The translations under genes and the position numbers were made by a program. The notes under the pieces were generated by a model that had not been told where the DNA came from, did not search any database, and was given only the letters and a program-made list of their open reading frames with translations. Positions 25,806-35,187 of a DNA stretch of 64,000 bases are shown piece by piece. Every line of letters begins with the position of its first letter. The first letter of the stretch is position 1. The stretch is from Clostridia bacterium (GTDB lineage Bacteria; Bacillota; Clostridia; Christensenellales; DTU072), in NCBI GenBank assembly GCA_028701415.1, contig JAQVQU010000001.1, positions 13,040-77,039 of the forward strand, read 5' to 3'.

Positions 25806-26822
25806 ATGAAGTCAAAGTTTTTAGTATCTTCTTCTCCACATATAGGAAATTACCTTACTACAAAGAGAATTATGATTCATGTTATAATTGCTCTTTGTAT
25901 TCCACTTGTGGCCTCCACAGTAATTTTTGGGTTGTATAGCCTATTTATTGTGTTTTTGGCAGTAGTATCTGCAGTATTTGGGGAATGGTTATTCAATATT
26001 GCGACTAAAAAAAATAGTACAATAGGCGATTTTTCTGCCGTTGTTACCGGTATGATTCTCGGAATGAATCTTCCTCCTTCAGTTCCTTTTTATTTTCCTA
26101 TAGTAGGAGGTATCTTTGCTACAATGCTAGTTAAAATGCTTTTTGGTGGAATTGGGCAAAATTTTGCAAATCCTGCTGCTACTGCAAGAATATTTTTGAC
26201 TCTTTCATGGACAGGCCAAATGACTAAATTTATGGCTCCTTTAACCTATTCAAATGGTATTTCCGACTTTTTTGCTGGTTTTACAAAACTGTATGTGACG
26301 ACCGCAACTCCTTTAGCTGAAATTAAAGGGACAGCACTTACTGGAATGGTTGATTTAGATTTACTTGACTTATTTTTAGGGAGAATAGGAGGAAGTATAG
26401 GCGAAGTAAGTGCAATCGCAATATTACTTGCAGCTTTATATCTTATAGTTTTTAAAATAATTGATTGGAGAATTCCATTGGTCTATGTTCTTACAATCGC
26501 AATTCTTGCCTTGATTTTCTACGAAAATGGATATCGATATATTTTACCATCGATATTATCTGGTGGAGTGTTATTTGCAGGAGTTTTTATGTTTACCGAC
26601 TATTCTACTTCTCCACACACTCGCCTAGGAGTATGCATTTTCGCTTTTGGGGGCGGTTTGATTACAATGCTAATTAGACGTTTTGGAGGATTTAATGAGG
26701 GCGCCTGTTTTTCGATATTATTGATGAATCTATTAGTTCCATTTATAGATCGCGCCTTTAAGCCCAAACCGTTTGGATACAAGAGGGTAAAAGCGGAAAA
26801 GAGTGAGGCAAAAAATGGTTGA
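25806..26822 (+). CDS. rnfD: Rnf complex subunit RnfD
   Basis: 338 residues from the ATG at 25806 with GAGGA upstream. An integral membrane subunit with about nine or ten hydrophobic segments. FMN is bound covalently to a threonine in this family; the motif here is TTATPLAE (about residues 167-174). FANPAATARIFL is another conserved RnfD/NqrB stretch. Its stop lies inside the start of rnfG, giving an 8-nt overlap. Confidence 0.94.
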   Translation: MKSKFLVSSSPHIGNYLTTKRIMIHVIIALCIPLVASTVIFGLYSLFIVFLAVVSAVFGEWLFNIATKKNSTIGDFSAVVTGMILGMNLPPSVPFYFPIVGGIFATMLVKMLFGGIGQNFANPAATARIFLTLSWTGQMTKFMAPLTYSNGISDFFAGFTKLYVTTATPLAEIKGTALTGMVDLDLLDLFLGRIGGSIGEVSAIAILLAALYLIVFKIIDWRIPLVYVLTIAILALIFYENGYRYILPSILSGGVLFAGVFMFTDYSTSPHTRLGVCIFAFGGGLITMLIRRFGGFNEGACFSILLMNLLVPFIDRAFKPKPFGYKRVKAEKSEAKNG

Positions 26823-27492
26823 TTTGCTTAACGAGAAAAAGGAAAATTTGGTCGAAGAGACTAATAACTTTGAGCCTATGAAAGATAATGGGTCTTTGAA
26901 ACGACACTTTAAAGGTAAAAAAATTAATGAGAGCTTAAAAATTATTATAGTTCTTGGATTAATTGCAATGGTGGCATCAATAATGTTGGCAGTTGTAAAT
27001 TTTTATACAAAAATTGATGAAAACCAACAAATTTTAGATGAAATTGGCTCATTATATTCTTCAGAGATTAGTACAACTGTTGATGTATCCTCAATTTCAA
27101 ATTATTTAGGAACCGAAATTAAGGCATATTATATTGCCGATGATGGGGCAAATATAATTGTTGCAAAAGCAAATAAGGGAGATAAAGTCTGCTATAATGC
27201 TACTGGAATAACTATAATTGTGATTATAAAAGAAGGGTTAATTGAAAAGGTGGTATCTTTTTCACATTCGGAGACTCCAGGCCTTGGAGAGAGGGCTCTT
27301 AGAGAAGAATATTTAAATCAGTATGAAGGTATTAATACTGACTTGATTTTTATTCCAGAAGGTGATTTTATTTCTACTCCTGAATTTAATTATTTTAACC
27401 CATCAGTAATCACTGGTGCAACTTATTCATCAAACGGAGTTTCCCTTGCAGTTAAGGCTGCAGTAAAAGCTTATAGATCAAGAGGTAATTAA
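26815..27492 (+). CDS. rnfG: Rnf complex subunit RnfG
   Basis: 225 residues from the ATG at 26815, with GTGAGG upstream inside rnfD. After a charged cytoplasmic start of about 45 residues there is one membrane segment, then an extracellular FMN-binding domain. The covalent flavin motif is ITGATYSS near the C-terminus, with the threonine in TGAT as the attachment site. The conserved HSETPGLGE is present. The N-terminal cytoplasmic extension is longer than in RnfG of Vibrio. Confidence 0.93.
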   Translation: MVDLLNEKKENLVEETNNFEPMKDNGSLKRHFKGKKINESLKIIIVLGLIAMVASIMLAVVNFYTKIDENQQILDEIGSLYSSEISTTVDVSSISNYLGTEIKAYYIADDGANIIVAKANKGDKVCYNATGITIIVIIKEGLIEKVVSFSHSETPGLGERALREEYLNQYEGINTDLIFIPEGDFISTPEFNYFNPSVITGATYSSNGVSLAVKAAVKAYRSRGN

Positions 27493-27494
27493 TT

Positions 27495-28217
27495 ATGATC
27501 GAAAAGACGGAAAAACTCACATTTAAGGATATAACTTCTCCATTTACCAATGGTATTATAAATAATAATGCCACTTTTAGATTGGTACTAGGAACTTGTC
27601 CAACTCTTGCTATAACAACTTCAGCTTCTAACGGTATAGGTATGGGGCTATCTGTTTTATTTGTCTTGGTGTGTGCCAATGCTATAGTTTCTATTCTTAG
27701 AAACATTATACCAAGAAAAGTGAGAATACCCGCGTATATACTTATAATTGCGACTTTTTCAACAATAGTTGAAATGGTAGTTAGGGCTTTTCTTCCAGAT
27801 TTGTATGATAAACTTGGTCTTTTTCTCCCATTAATAGTGGTTAATTGTATTCTTTTAGCACGAGTAGAAAGCTTTGCTTCGTTGAATAGGGTGATTCCCT
27901 CTATAATGGATGGAATAGGAATAGGTTTGGGTTTCACTTTCTCGATAACATTGATAGGAATTGTCAGAGAGTTTTTGGGAGCGGGTTCTTTTTTTGGAAT
28001 CCCAATTAATTCAATTATTTCAGCTGAATTACCAATGACATTTTTCATCCTTCCCGCTGGAGGTTTTATGGTTTATGGTTTTTTAATGGTTATATTTAAC
28101 TCAGTCGTAGATAAAATACAAAAAAGTTTAGAAAATAGAAATCGAGTTAATTTAGGTTCTAGATCCGTTAATGCTCACATTTCCACGCCCGAAATAGATA
28201 CACAAGGAGGGAAATAG
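27495..28217 (+). CDS. rnfE: Rnf complex subunit RnfE
   Basis: 240 residues, about six membrane segments, homologous to RnfA. FTNGIINNNATFRLVLGTCPTLAIT at the N-terminus and LPLIVVNCILLARVESFA in the middle are the signature; the cysteines in GTCP and VNC are the membrane [2Fe-2S] ligands shared between RnfA and RnfE. The C-terminal 40 residues are hydrophilic. Confidence 0.94.
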   Translation: MIEKTEKLTFKDITSPFTNGIINNNATFRLVLGTCPTLAITTSASNGIGMGLSVLFVLVCANAIVSILRNIIPRKVRIPAYILIIATFSTIVEMVVRAFLPDLYDKLGLFLPLIVVNCILLARVESFASLNRVIPSIMDGIGIGLGFTFSITLIGIVREFLGAGSFFGIPINSIISAELPMTFFILPAGGFMVYGFLMVIFNSVVDKIQKSLENRNRVNLGSRSVNAHISTPEIDTQGGK

Positions 28218-28218
28218 T

Positions 28219-28800
28219 ATGCCTTATTGGTTATATCTGGTAATTGGAGGGATTTTTATTAATAATTTTGTTCTTTCAAGATTTTTAGGTATATGTCCTT
28301 TCTTGGGCGTGAGCAGAAAAACTGAAACTGCACTGGGAATGGGCTTGGCAGTTATTTTTGTTATGGGAATGACTAGCATCATAACATTTGGTTTAAATTT
28401 ACTTCTGAAAGAATTGAACATTCAATACCTTCAAACAATTGTTTTTATTTTAGTTATCGCTGCTTTAATACAACTTATTGAGATTGTTATCAAGAGATTT
28501 GCTCCTTCTTTGTATACTGCGCTCGGAGTATATCTTCCTTTGATTACTACAAATTGTGCAGTATTAGGCGTCGCTATCATGAATGTTACTGAACTTGCCA
28601 CACAAAATATATTCACTTCTTTTGTTAACGGTATTAGTTCAGGAATAGGATTCACACTTGCTTTGTTAATTATGGCGGGTATTAGAGAAAAACTAGAGTA
28701 TTCAGAAATTCCTGAAAAATTCAAAGGATTTCCCATAACGCTGATTACTGCATCTATTATGGCTATGGCGTTTACCGCGTTTGCAGGCCTAAGTTTTTAG
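28219..28800 (+). CDS. rnfA: Rnf complex subunit RnfA
   Basis: 193 residues, about six membrane segments. INNFVLSRFLGICPFLGVS and YLPLITTNCAVLGVA are the conserved RnfA stretches; the cysteines in GICP and TNC pair with those of RnfE around one [2Fe-2S] cluster. One nucleotide separates it from the rnfE stop; a GGAGG site is inside rnfE. Confidence 0.95.
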   Translation: MPYWLYLVIGGIFINNFVLSRFLGICPFLGVSRKTETALGMGLAVIFVMGMTSIITFGLNLLLKELNIQYLQTIVFILVIAALIQLIEIVIKRFAPSLYTALGVYLPLITTNCAVLGVAIMNVTELATQNIFTSFVNGISSGIGFTLALLIMAGIREKLEYSEIPEKFKGFPITLITASIMAMAFTAFAGLSF

Positions 28801-28816
28801 GGAAGAAGAGGAAAAA

Positions 28817-29632
28817 ATGGATTTTAGCAAAGAAATTTTATATCCAGTAATTATTTTAACAGGAATAGCAATATTTTTTTCTATCTTGATAGCTATTTTT
28901 AGTAAAAGATTTGCGATAAAAAAAGACCTGCAGGTTGAAACTGTTTTAGGATTGCTTGCAGGGGCAAATTGTGGTGCTTGCGGATATGCCGGATGTGAAG
29001 CTTTTGCAAAGGCTCTTGTAAAAGGAGAGGCTAAATTAAGCATGTGCAACGCAACAAATAAGGAATGTAAGAAAAAAATTGGTGCATTACTTGGGACGGA
29101 TGCTTCTGATGAAGAAACGGTTGTAGTCTGTGCTTGTATCGGGGGCATAATGTGCGAGGATAAATATGAATATCAAGGCTATGGTGATTGCGCAAGCGTT
29201 GAATTGTTATCTGGGGGGCGTAAATCCTGCCCAACGGGTTGTATTGGAATGAGTACTTGTGTTTCAAGCTGTCCTGTGCATGCAATTGACATCATAAAAG
29301 GAGTTGCTGTTGTCAATCAAAGTAAGTGTATTCATTGCGGTATTTGCGTTCTTAATTGCCCAAAATCGCTTATGAAAAGAATTCCGAAAAAAGCTATGTA
29401 CTTTATAGCTTGTTCTTGCCATGAATCAGGGAAAAATGTGAGAATTAATTGTAAGGTTGGGTGTATAGGTTGCGGAATTTGCGCAAAAGTCTGTCCAGAA
29501 GGAGCTATAACCATGGTGGACAATTTGCCTGTTTTTGATTATGATAAATGTATAGGATGTGGTGTTTGCGCAGATAAATGCCCTTCCAAATGTATCAAGG
29601 AACTGGTGTTGCCACAAAAAAATGATGAATGA
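28817..29632 (+). CDS. rnfB: Rnf complex subunit RnfB, polyferredoxin
   Basis: 271 residues. RnfB takes electrons from ferredoxin. A membrane helix (about residues 6-28) is followed by the four-cysteine domain GANCGACGYAGCEAFAKAL ending at KLSMC, then an iron-sulfur tail with motifs CIHCGICVLNCP, CIGCGICAKVCP and CIGCGVCADKCP plus a further cysteine group SCPTGCIG. The last codons overlap the start of the next gene. Confidence 0.95.
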   Translation: MDFSKEILYPVIILTGIAIFFSILIAIFSKRFAIKKDLQVETVLGLLAGANCGACGYAGCEAFAKALVKGEAKLSMCNATNKECKKKIGALLGTDASDEETVVVCACIGGIMCEDKYEYQGYGDCASVELLSGGRKSCPTGCIGMSTCVSSCPVHAIDIIKGVAVVNQSKCIHCGICVLNCPKSLMKRIPKKAMYFIACSCHESGKNVRINCKVGCIGCGICAKVCPEGAITMVDNLPVFDYDKCIGCGVCADKCPSKCIKELVLPQKNDE

Positions 29633-31454
29633 AAGGGTTTTGTTGAAAAGAATCCATGCTTGTCTTCTTGCTTTTATAGTATCTATTGTATTTTTATTTG
29701 TTTCATGTAAACCTATTGAATCAAGTAATATTCAGTATTTTGAAAATTTTTCTTCTACTTCAGCTTATTCTTCGATAACTGAAAGTCTTAGACTTCCAGA
29801 AGGGGTAACTATTTCACAATACGATGGTTTAACGGGAGTATTTGTAACACAAAAAAAATATTTTGATAGTTCTGATGAATATCGATATGGGTTCTGTACT
29901 GTAGAACAGGATTTAATTTCCCCAAGGTTTACAAATGTAATGGATATACGTGGGGACTATGCTGTTGTAAGCATGCCTTTTTCTACTGGTGATACTTATG
30001 AATATCGAGTTGGTATTGTAAAGATAAAAGGAGAAGGAAGCAATATTATTAGTTCAGATTACGGATTTTCTTATAGCTATATTCCCTCAATAACTCAATA
30101 TGCGATGCTTGACAATAACTATGTTGCTATCATGGGCAGTAAAAGTTCTACATCTACCACCTATAATGAAGCCACGATCTATGATTATACTAGCGCTAAT
30201 GGGCTGTTAGAAATAGCAAAAATTGATGATATTTCAAATTATACAAAGTTCTATTATGCAGATGGTTTTTTAATTACACAGTCTCCAGGTATAGCGAGGG
30301 TATATTCAATTAATGAAATAAACGAGGATGGATATTTAACGCTAAATAGTTATTTTATGCCTTTTGATGAAGCGGATGGGTTTTCTAATTCAATGGTAGA
30401 AATTAACCCATATTATTTAGGAAATGATTGGTTTATTTTTACGGGAATCTATGCCTCTACTGAGGAATATGATACATATGAGATTGTTAAGCCCCTTGAA
30501 AACGATGATGACACCCTTTATTACATGACCATTCGTAGTAAAAGATACAATGCATCTACTGGCCAATATTATGATTCTGATAGGGTTTCCCTTGTTGCCA
30601 ATCAGTACACTAGTCTTCTAGTAAAAGACATTGCTAATATTATGAATATTAGTAATTCAAGCGAATATATTAATGTAGATGATGAGGATTTGACTCAAAG
30701 ATTATATAGCCCTCCTGTGATTCCCACCAGTGAAATAATAAAAGAAGGATATTCTATAGTATATTCTTATTTTCCTTTATATGCTGAAGATAATTCAGTA
30801 AGCTTTAATGATACATTCCAAATCTATGATCAGAACGCAAATAGACTTACTGTTCCCGAGGCTTTGATGCCAATTGTATATGTAGATGGAATCGGATTGC
30901 AAAATATTGACCCTAATTTTTCTTTGCCCGGAAGGGAGGTTGGTTATCATAACTATTTAGATGGGCAAAGAGTTATTCTTAAACAAATAACTGATAGGAT
31001 TGTATATGACCCATATATGTTGCACAACGGCATGATACTTGCAATGGAGTTTAATTTAGACCGACCGGGTATTAACTGTTCTGCAGCATTTGACCTTAAC
31101 GGAAATCAAATAACCCCTTTTGATTATGATGTATTCTCTCCTTATTTTGGAGAATATGCTATTGCGGGAAAGAATGAAAAATCTGGGGAAAAAGATTTTT
31201 TTAAGTATTACAGGATTGATAAAACAGGAAATGTTTCCCTAATAGATAAGTTTGTCTTTTCAATCCACAACGGTGTGTATGTGACAAAGGAAGAAGGAAA
31301 ATTTGCGTTGTATTCAAATAGTGGGATGAAGTTACTGAGTGCAGATAGCTCAGACATATCTATAGTGGATGACTTTTTTGTTGAAGGGAAATATATTTCA
31401 TCTCATGTAATTACCATTGAAAATGGTGGGGGAGTAATTTATAAACTTGGTTAA
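29625..31454 (+). CDS. Lipoprotein of unknown function, WG-repeat/propeller-like
   Basis: About 609 residues from the ATG at 29625 (29622 is equally possible; a TTG at 29643 behind AAAGGG is a third choice). Signal peptide followed by a lipobox-like FVSC, cysteine at about residue 28, so an outer-face lipoprotein is predicted. The rest has regularly spaced short beta-strand blocks with Tyr, Asp and Gly, ending in YSNSGMKLLSAD-like strands; a beta-propeller or WG-like repeat is plausible. No catalytic motif is seen. It follows rnfB by overlap, so it may be co-expressed with Rnf. Confidence 0.7.
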   Translation: MNERVLLKRIHACLLAFIVSIVFLFVSCKPIESSNIQYFENFSSTSAYSSITESLRLPEGVTISQYDGLTGVFVTQKKYFDSSDEYRYGFCTVEQDLISPRFTNVMDIRGDYAVVSMPFSTGDTYEYRVGIVKIKGEGSNIISSDYGFSYSYIPSITQYAMLDNNYVAIMGSKSSTSTTYNEATIYDYTSANGLLEIAKIDDISNYTKFYYADGFLITQSPGIARVYSINEINEDGYLTLNSYFMPFDEADGFSNSMVEINPYYLGNDWFIFTGIYASTEEYDTYEIVKPLENDDDTLYYMTIRSKRYNASTGQYYDSDRVSLVANQYTSLLVKDIANIMNISNSSEYINVDDEDLTQRLYSPPVIPTSEIIKEGYSIVYSYFPLYAEDNSVSFNDTFQIYDQNANRLTVPEALMPIVYVDGIGLQNIDPNFSLPGREVGYHNYLDGQRVILKQITDRIVYDPYMLHNGMILAMEFNLDRPGINCSAAFDLNGNQITPFDYDVFSPYFGEYAIAGKNEKSGEKDFFKYYRIDKTGNVSLIDKFVFSIHNGVYVTKEEGKFALYSNSGMKLLSADSSDISIVDDFFVEGKYISSHVITIENGGGVIYKLG

Positions 31455-31460
31455 AGGAGA

Positions 31461-32444
31461 ATGCAGTTATCTATGGATACTATCTTAGGCGGGCCTGAAT
31501 TAATTGATTATGGCGCTTCTCTAATTAAAAAGGGAGAAATCGTTGCGTTCCCAACAGAGACAGTTTATGGTTTGGGCGCTAGTGCTTACAACGAAGATGC
31601 GGTAAAGAAGATTTTTATTGCAAAAGGAAGACCTCAGGATAATCCGCTAATAGTTCATATTTCTTCTCCAATAGATGCGGCCGAAATTGCGATAGGGATA
31701 CCCGACGAGGCATATGTTTTATGGGAAATATTTTCCCCAGGTCCTTTAACTTTGGTTCTAAATAAAAGCAATAATATTCCAGATATTGTTACAGCGGGAT
31801 ATAAAACTGTTGGACTTAGGATTCCTAACAATGAAATCGCTTTATCGCTAATAAATAAGTCGGGACTTTCTTTAGCTGCCCCATCAGCAAATATAAGCGG
31901 AAGAGTAAGCCCTACTGAAGCAATGCATGTTTACAAGGATCTACATGGTCGAATCCCTCTTATAATAGATGGAGGGCAATGCACAATTGGAATAGAAAGT
32001 ACCGTTTTAGATCTAACAAAAAATATACCTATTATTCTTAGACCAGGCTTTATTACTCCGGAGCAGATAGCAGAAAGTATAGGAAAAGTTATTAATCACA
32101 AGGGAGAAATTATTAAAGCGGAATCTCCTGGAATGAAGTATTCTCACTATATGCCAAATTGCCCTTGTGTTTCGGCAGTGACAACCGATTCTGCCTGTGA
32201 GTTATACGATAAAAATAAAAATGCAATAATTTTAGGAACTAATTCTTTTGTTGAATCCTGTGGTAGCAGGGCAGTCTTTAGACTTGGGGATAATCCGAGC
32301 GATTGCATGAAGAATATTTTTAAAGCTCTCAGAGACTCTGAGGAATTATACAGTTTTATTATAATAGAAAGTTTTAGAGACAAACATGGATATTTCGCAT
32401 TACATAATAGGTTGTCAAAAGCTACTAAAGGTATTACTTATTAA
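31461..32444 (+). CDS. Threonylcarbamoyl-AMP synthase, Sua5 type
   Basis: 327 residues. It makes the activated intermediate for the t6A37 modification of ANN-decoding tRNAs. The YrdC domain (about residues 10-205) carries GEIVAFPTETVYGLGASAYN, KGRPQDNPLIVHI, and SAPSANISGRVSPT. The C-terminal part is the extra Sua5 domain, so this is the two-domain form. AAGGAG lies only 1-2 nt before the first ATG; the ATG at 31473 is an alternative start. Confidence 0.93.
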   Translation: MQLSMDTILGGPELIDYGASLIKKGEIVAFPTETVYGLGASAYNEDAVKKIFIAKGRPQDNPLIVHISSPIDAAEIAIGIPDEAYVLWEIFSPGPLTLVLNKSNNIPDIVTAGYKTVGLRIPNNEIALSLINKSGLSLAAPSANISGRVSPTEAMHVYKDLHGRIPLIIDGGQCTIGIESTVLDLTKNIPIILRPGFITPEQIAESIGKVINHKGEIIKAESPGMKYSHYMPNCPCVSAVTTDSACELYDKNKNAIILGTNSFVESCGSRAVFRLGDNPSDCMKNIFKALRDSEELYSFIIIESFRDKHGYFALHNRLSKATKGITY

Positions 32445-32457
32445 AGGAGGAAGAATA

Positions 32458-32907
32458 ATGAAAATAGGAATAGGCTGTGATCATGGAGGAGTAGTATTAA
32501 AGGGGGCCGTAATTGAGGCTATAACCGAAGTCGGGCATGATTATTATGATTATGGTACTTTCGGGCAAGAATCTGTTGATTATCCTGATTACGCAGAAAA
32601 AGTATGCAAGGCTATTATAAATGGCGAAATAAATAAAGGTATACTAATTTGCGGAACAGGTATTGGCATATCTATTGCCGCCAATAAATTCAAAGGAATT
32701 AGGTGTGCACATGTGACTGATGAATTTCAGGCACAAATGAGTGCTGAACACAATGATGCCAATATGATTGCTTTAGGTGGTAGGGTGTCGGATGAAATTT
32801 CAACGAAAGCAATGGTGAAAAGATTTCTCGAGACAGAATTTGCGGGGGGAAGACATAAGAACAGGGTTGATAAGATTTTAAGGATAGAGGAGAAAAATTT
32901 CAATTAG
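32458..32907 (+). CDS. rpiB: Ribose-5-phosphate isomerase B
   Basis: 149 residues from the ATG at 32458, which has AAAGGAGG. It interconverts ribose 5-phosphate and ribulose 5-phosphate. KIGIGCDHGGVVLKGAVIEA, the DYPDYAEKV stretch, GILICGTGIGISIAANK (catalytic cysteine in CGTG) and HNDANMIALGGR are the RpiB family marks. The frame is open for 24 codons upstream but over the end of the Sua5 gene. A LacAB-type sugar isomerase is less likely because of the complete RpiB motifs. Confidence 0.95.
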   Translation: MKIGIGCDHGGVVLKGAVIEAITEVGHDYYDYGTFGQESVDYPDYAEKVCKAIINGEINKGILICGTGIGISIAANKFKGIRCAHVTDEFQAQMSAEHNDANMIALGGRVSDEISTKAMVKRFLETEFAGGRHKNRVDKILRIEEKNFN

Positions 32908-32965
32908 AATAATTAAATCAAAAACTGTATTAGAACTTTTATATTTTTGTTCATCGTAATTATTT

Positions 32966-33076
32966 TTGTTTGTTGCACTTTTTTCATTTTATATCCTAGG
33001 ATATGCAAGGCAACCTGAAGATAACAATGATTCAGGGGACCTAGAAGAAGATATTTCTGGGCATGAGGATTATTAA
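32966..33076 (+). other. Possible 36-codon TTG-start reading frame (membrane segment plus acidic tail)
   Basis: In the 243-nt gap between rpiB and manA a frame from TTG at 32966 reads a hydrophobic stretch (FVALFSFYILGYA) and an acidic tail (DNNDSGDLEEDISGHEDY). No ribosome binding site is seen and a stop codon lies two codons upstream of the TTG. It could be a small membrane protein or the remnant of a longer gene. Nothing else is recognisable in the gap except a weak -10-like TACAAT at 33120-33125. Confidence 0.2.
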
Positions 33077-33150
33077 AAGTATTCAATTATTTTACAATGA
33101 CTTTCTATTTTATTATTGATACAATATAAAACATCAAGGAAAACATTTGT

Positions 33151-34167
33151 ATGACTGAAAAAAACTTACCTTTATTATTAGAGCCGTTTATAGCCGACTA
33201 TTTATGGGGCGGATCAAAACTTATTACTGAATGGGGAAAGGATCAACGTAAGACAAAGATAGCGGAGACTTGGGAACTGTCTGCTTTTCCAAATAAAGAA
33301 AGCATAGTTTGCTCTGGCCCACTTATTGGAAAGAATCTTTCTTCAATACTTAAATCTGATCCTGCCATTTTTGGCAATAGAATCAAAGATTATTCGGAGT
33401 TTCCTCTGTTAATAAAAATAATAAATGCAGAGCAAAATTTATCAATTCAGGTTCATCCCTCTGATTCTTATGCAAAAAGGTATGAGGGCCAACTTGGGAA
33501 AAGCGAAATATGGTACATTGTAGAGGCATCTGAAGGTGCAGAGATATTTCTAGGATTTAACAAGGAAGTTTCAAAAGAAGAAATAGTGGATAGGATTAAA
33601 AACTCTACACTATTGGATGTTCTAAATAGATTGCCTGTAAAAAGAGGGGATGTAATTACTGTGAAACCTGGTACAGTTCATGCACTACTTAAGGGATTAT
33701 TAGTAATAGAAATTCAAGAAAACAGTAATTTGACCTATAGAATTTTTGATTATGGAAGAAAGGATTCTTTTGGAAAAGAGAGGGAATTGCATATAGAAAA
33801 GGCTTTAGAGGTTATTAATTTCGAAAAATATGATAACTCAAAAATTAATTCCTCAGTTATAATTCAGGATGATTCAAGAAATTCTTTAAGGGTATTAGAT
33901 GAAAATGAATATTTTTATGCAATTGAAATTATCATGACGGAATCAATGAAAGTATATTGTAGAGATTCATTTATTTCATTAACTTTAGTGGAAGGTGAAG
34001 GAAAGTTTTCCTCTGGCGAAACCATAAAGAAAGGAAATACTTTTTTACTTTCTGCAGATACAGAGTATAATATCAGAAACATTAGAGAGGAGATAAATTT
34101 TAAAGCTATAGCTGTTACTTTAGGAAAAAATATGGAGGAGAAAATTAATGTATTATTTAGGAATTGA
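33151..34167 (+). CDS. manA: Class I mannose-6-phosphate isomerase
   Basis: 338 residues, a cupin enzyme linking mannose 6-phosphate to fructose 6-phosphate. The N-terminal half carries FIADYLWGGSKL and the zinc-site stretch SIQVHPSDSYA; GKSEIWYIVEA gives the next ligand and PGTVHALLKG the last. It is the short bacterial form. A weak AAGGA lies about 10 nt before the ATG. The 3' end overlaps the glucokinase gene by 20 nt. Confidence 0.93.
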   Translation: MTEKNLPLLLEPFIADYLWGGSKLITEWGKDQRKTKIAETWELSAFPNKESIVCSGPLIGKNLSSILKSDPAIFGNRIKDYSEFPLLIKIINAEQNLSIQVHPSDSYAKRYEGQLGKSEIWYIVEASEGAEIFLGFNKEVSKEEIVDRIKNSTLLDVLNRLPVKRGDVITVKPGTVHALLKGLLVIEIQENSNLTYRIFDYGRKDSFGKERELHIEKALEVINFEKYDNSKINSSVIIQDDSRNSLRVLDENEYFYAIEIIMTESMKVYCRDSFISLTLVEGEGKFSSGETIKKGNTFLLSADTEYNIRNIREEINFKAIAVTLGKNMEEKINVLFRN

Positions 34168-35092
34168 TGTCGGAGGTATGAGTATTAAGGGCGGATTAAT
34201 AGATGAGAAAGGCAATATATTATTCAAGGAATCAGTCCCGACTATGCCCGAAAGAGATTATAAAGATATTATTGAAGACATTGCTGCTCTTTGTGATACA
34301 TTGATAGGAAAAGAAAACTTGAAAAAAAATGATCTAAAAGGTATAGGAGTAGGCATTCCTGGGACTATTGACCCCGAAAAAGGGGTAATTGTATATGCAA
34401 ACAATATTAACTTTAAGAAAGTTCCAATTAAAAAGGAATTATCAAAATATTTTACTTGTCCTATTAAAATAGGAAATGATGCAAATGTGGCTGCCTTTGG
34501 AGAATTAAAATTTGGAGCGGGGAAAGGGGCTAGGGATTTAATCTTGATAACACTTGGCACAGGAATTGGGACCGGAATAATAGTCGACAATCAAATCATT
34601 CTAGGTAAAGGTGGTGCAGGTGGAGAGGGCGGGCATATTGGATTTAAATATAATGGTAAAAAGTGTAGCTGCGGGAAAAGGGGTTGTTGGGAGGCCTATG
34701 CATCCGCATCTGCTCTAATAAAAATGACAGAGAAAGCTATTTCTAAAAATCCACTTGGGGTTATGGCTGAAGTTGCAAGGGAAGAGGGGAAGGTTTCTGG
34801 GAAGACAGCTTTCATCGCAGAAAAAAAAGGGGATAAAGAGGCACAAAAGGTTGTTTCAAATTATGTAAAATATGTATCCGATGGGATTATTTCTTTAGTT
34901 AATATTTTTCGTCCTGACTTAGTTTTAATCGGAGGGGGAATTTCTAATGAAGGAGATGCCTTAATGAAGAGAATCCAGCAAAGAGTAAATCGTTTTAGTT
35001 ACGGTGGAAAGATTAATCCTAAAATTACAATTAAAAAAGCTTTACTTATGAATGATGCTGGAATTTTAGGCGCAGCGGCGCTTTGTATTTGA
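34148..35092 (+). CDS. ROK-family glucokinase
   Basis: 314 residues. It phosphorylates glucose with ATP. YYLGIDVGGMSIKGGLID is the phosphate loop; the ROK zinc motif is CSCGKRGCWEAYAS, with the zinc histidine in GGEGGHIGF. Start by the GGAGGAG site inside manA. ROK proteins can also be repressors, but there is no N-terminal helix-turn-helix. With manA and malQ it suggests use of hexoses and glucans. Confidence 0.92.
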   Translation: MYYLGIDVGGMSIKGGLIDEKGNILFKESVPTMPERDYKDIIEDIAALCDTLIGKENLKKNDLKGIGVGIPGTIDPEKGVIVYANNINFKKVPIKKELSKYFTCPIKIGNDANVAAFGELKFGAGKGARDLILITLGTGIGTGIIVDNQIILGKGGAGGEGGHIGFKYNGKKCSCGKRGCWEAYASASALIKMTEKAISKNPLGVMAEVAREEGKVSGKTAFIAEKKGDKEAQKVVSNYVKYVSDGIISLVNIFRPDLVLIGGGISNEGDALMKRIQQRVNRFSYGGKINPKITIKKALLMNDAGILGAAALCI

Positions 35093-35187
35093 TTATTGTA
35101 GTTATTTGTTTGAAATTATTTATTTAAAAAAGCTTCCTTATTTTTCATTAAAGAAGTGTTTAATTTTATGAGTGTACGAGAGGAATT

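Noticed and set aside
27452..28048. 198-codon minus-strand frame opposite rnfE
   Set aside because: rnfE on the plus strand has clear membrane-protein motifs and operon context; the opposite frame arises from its codon pattern.
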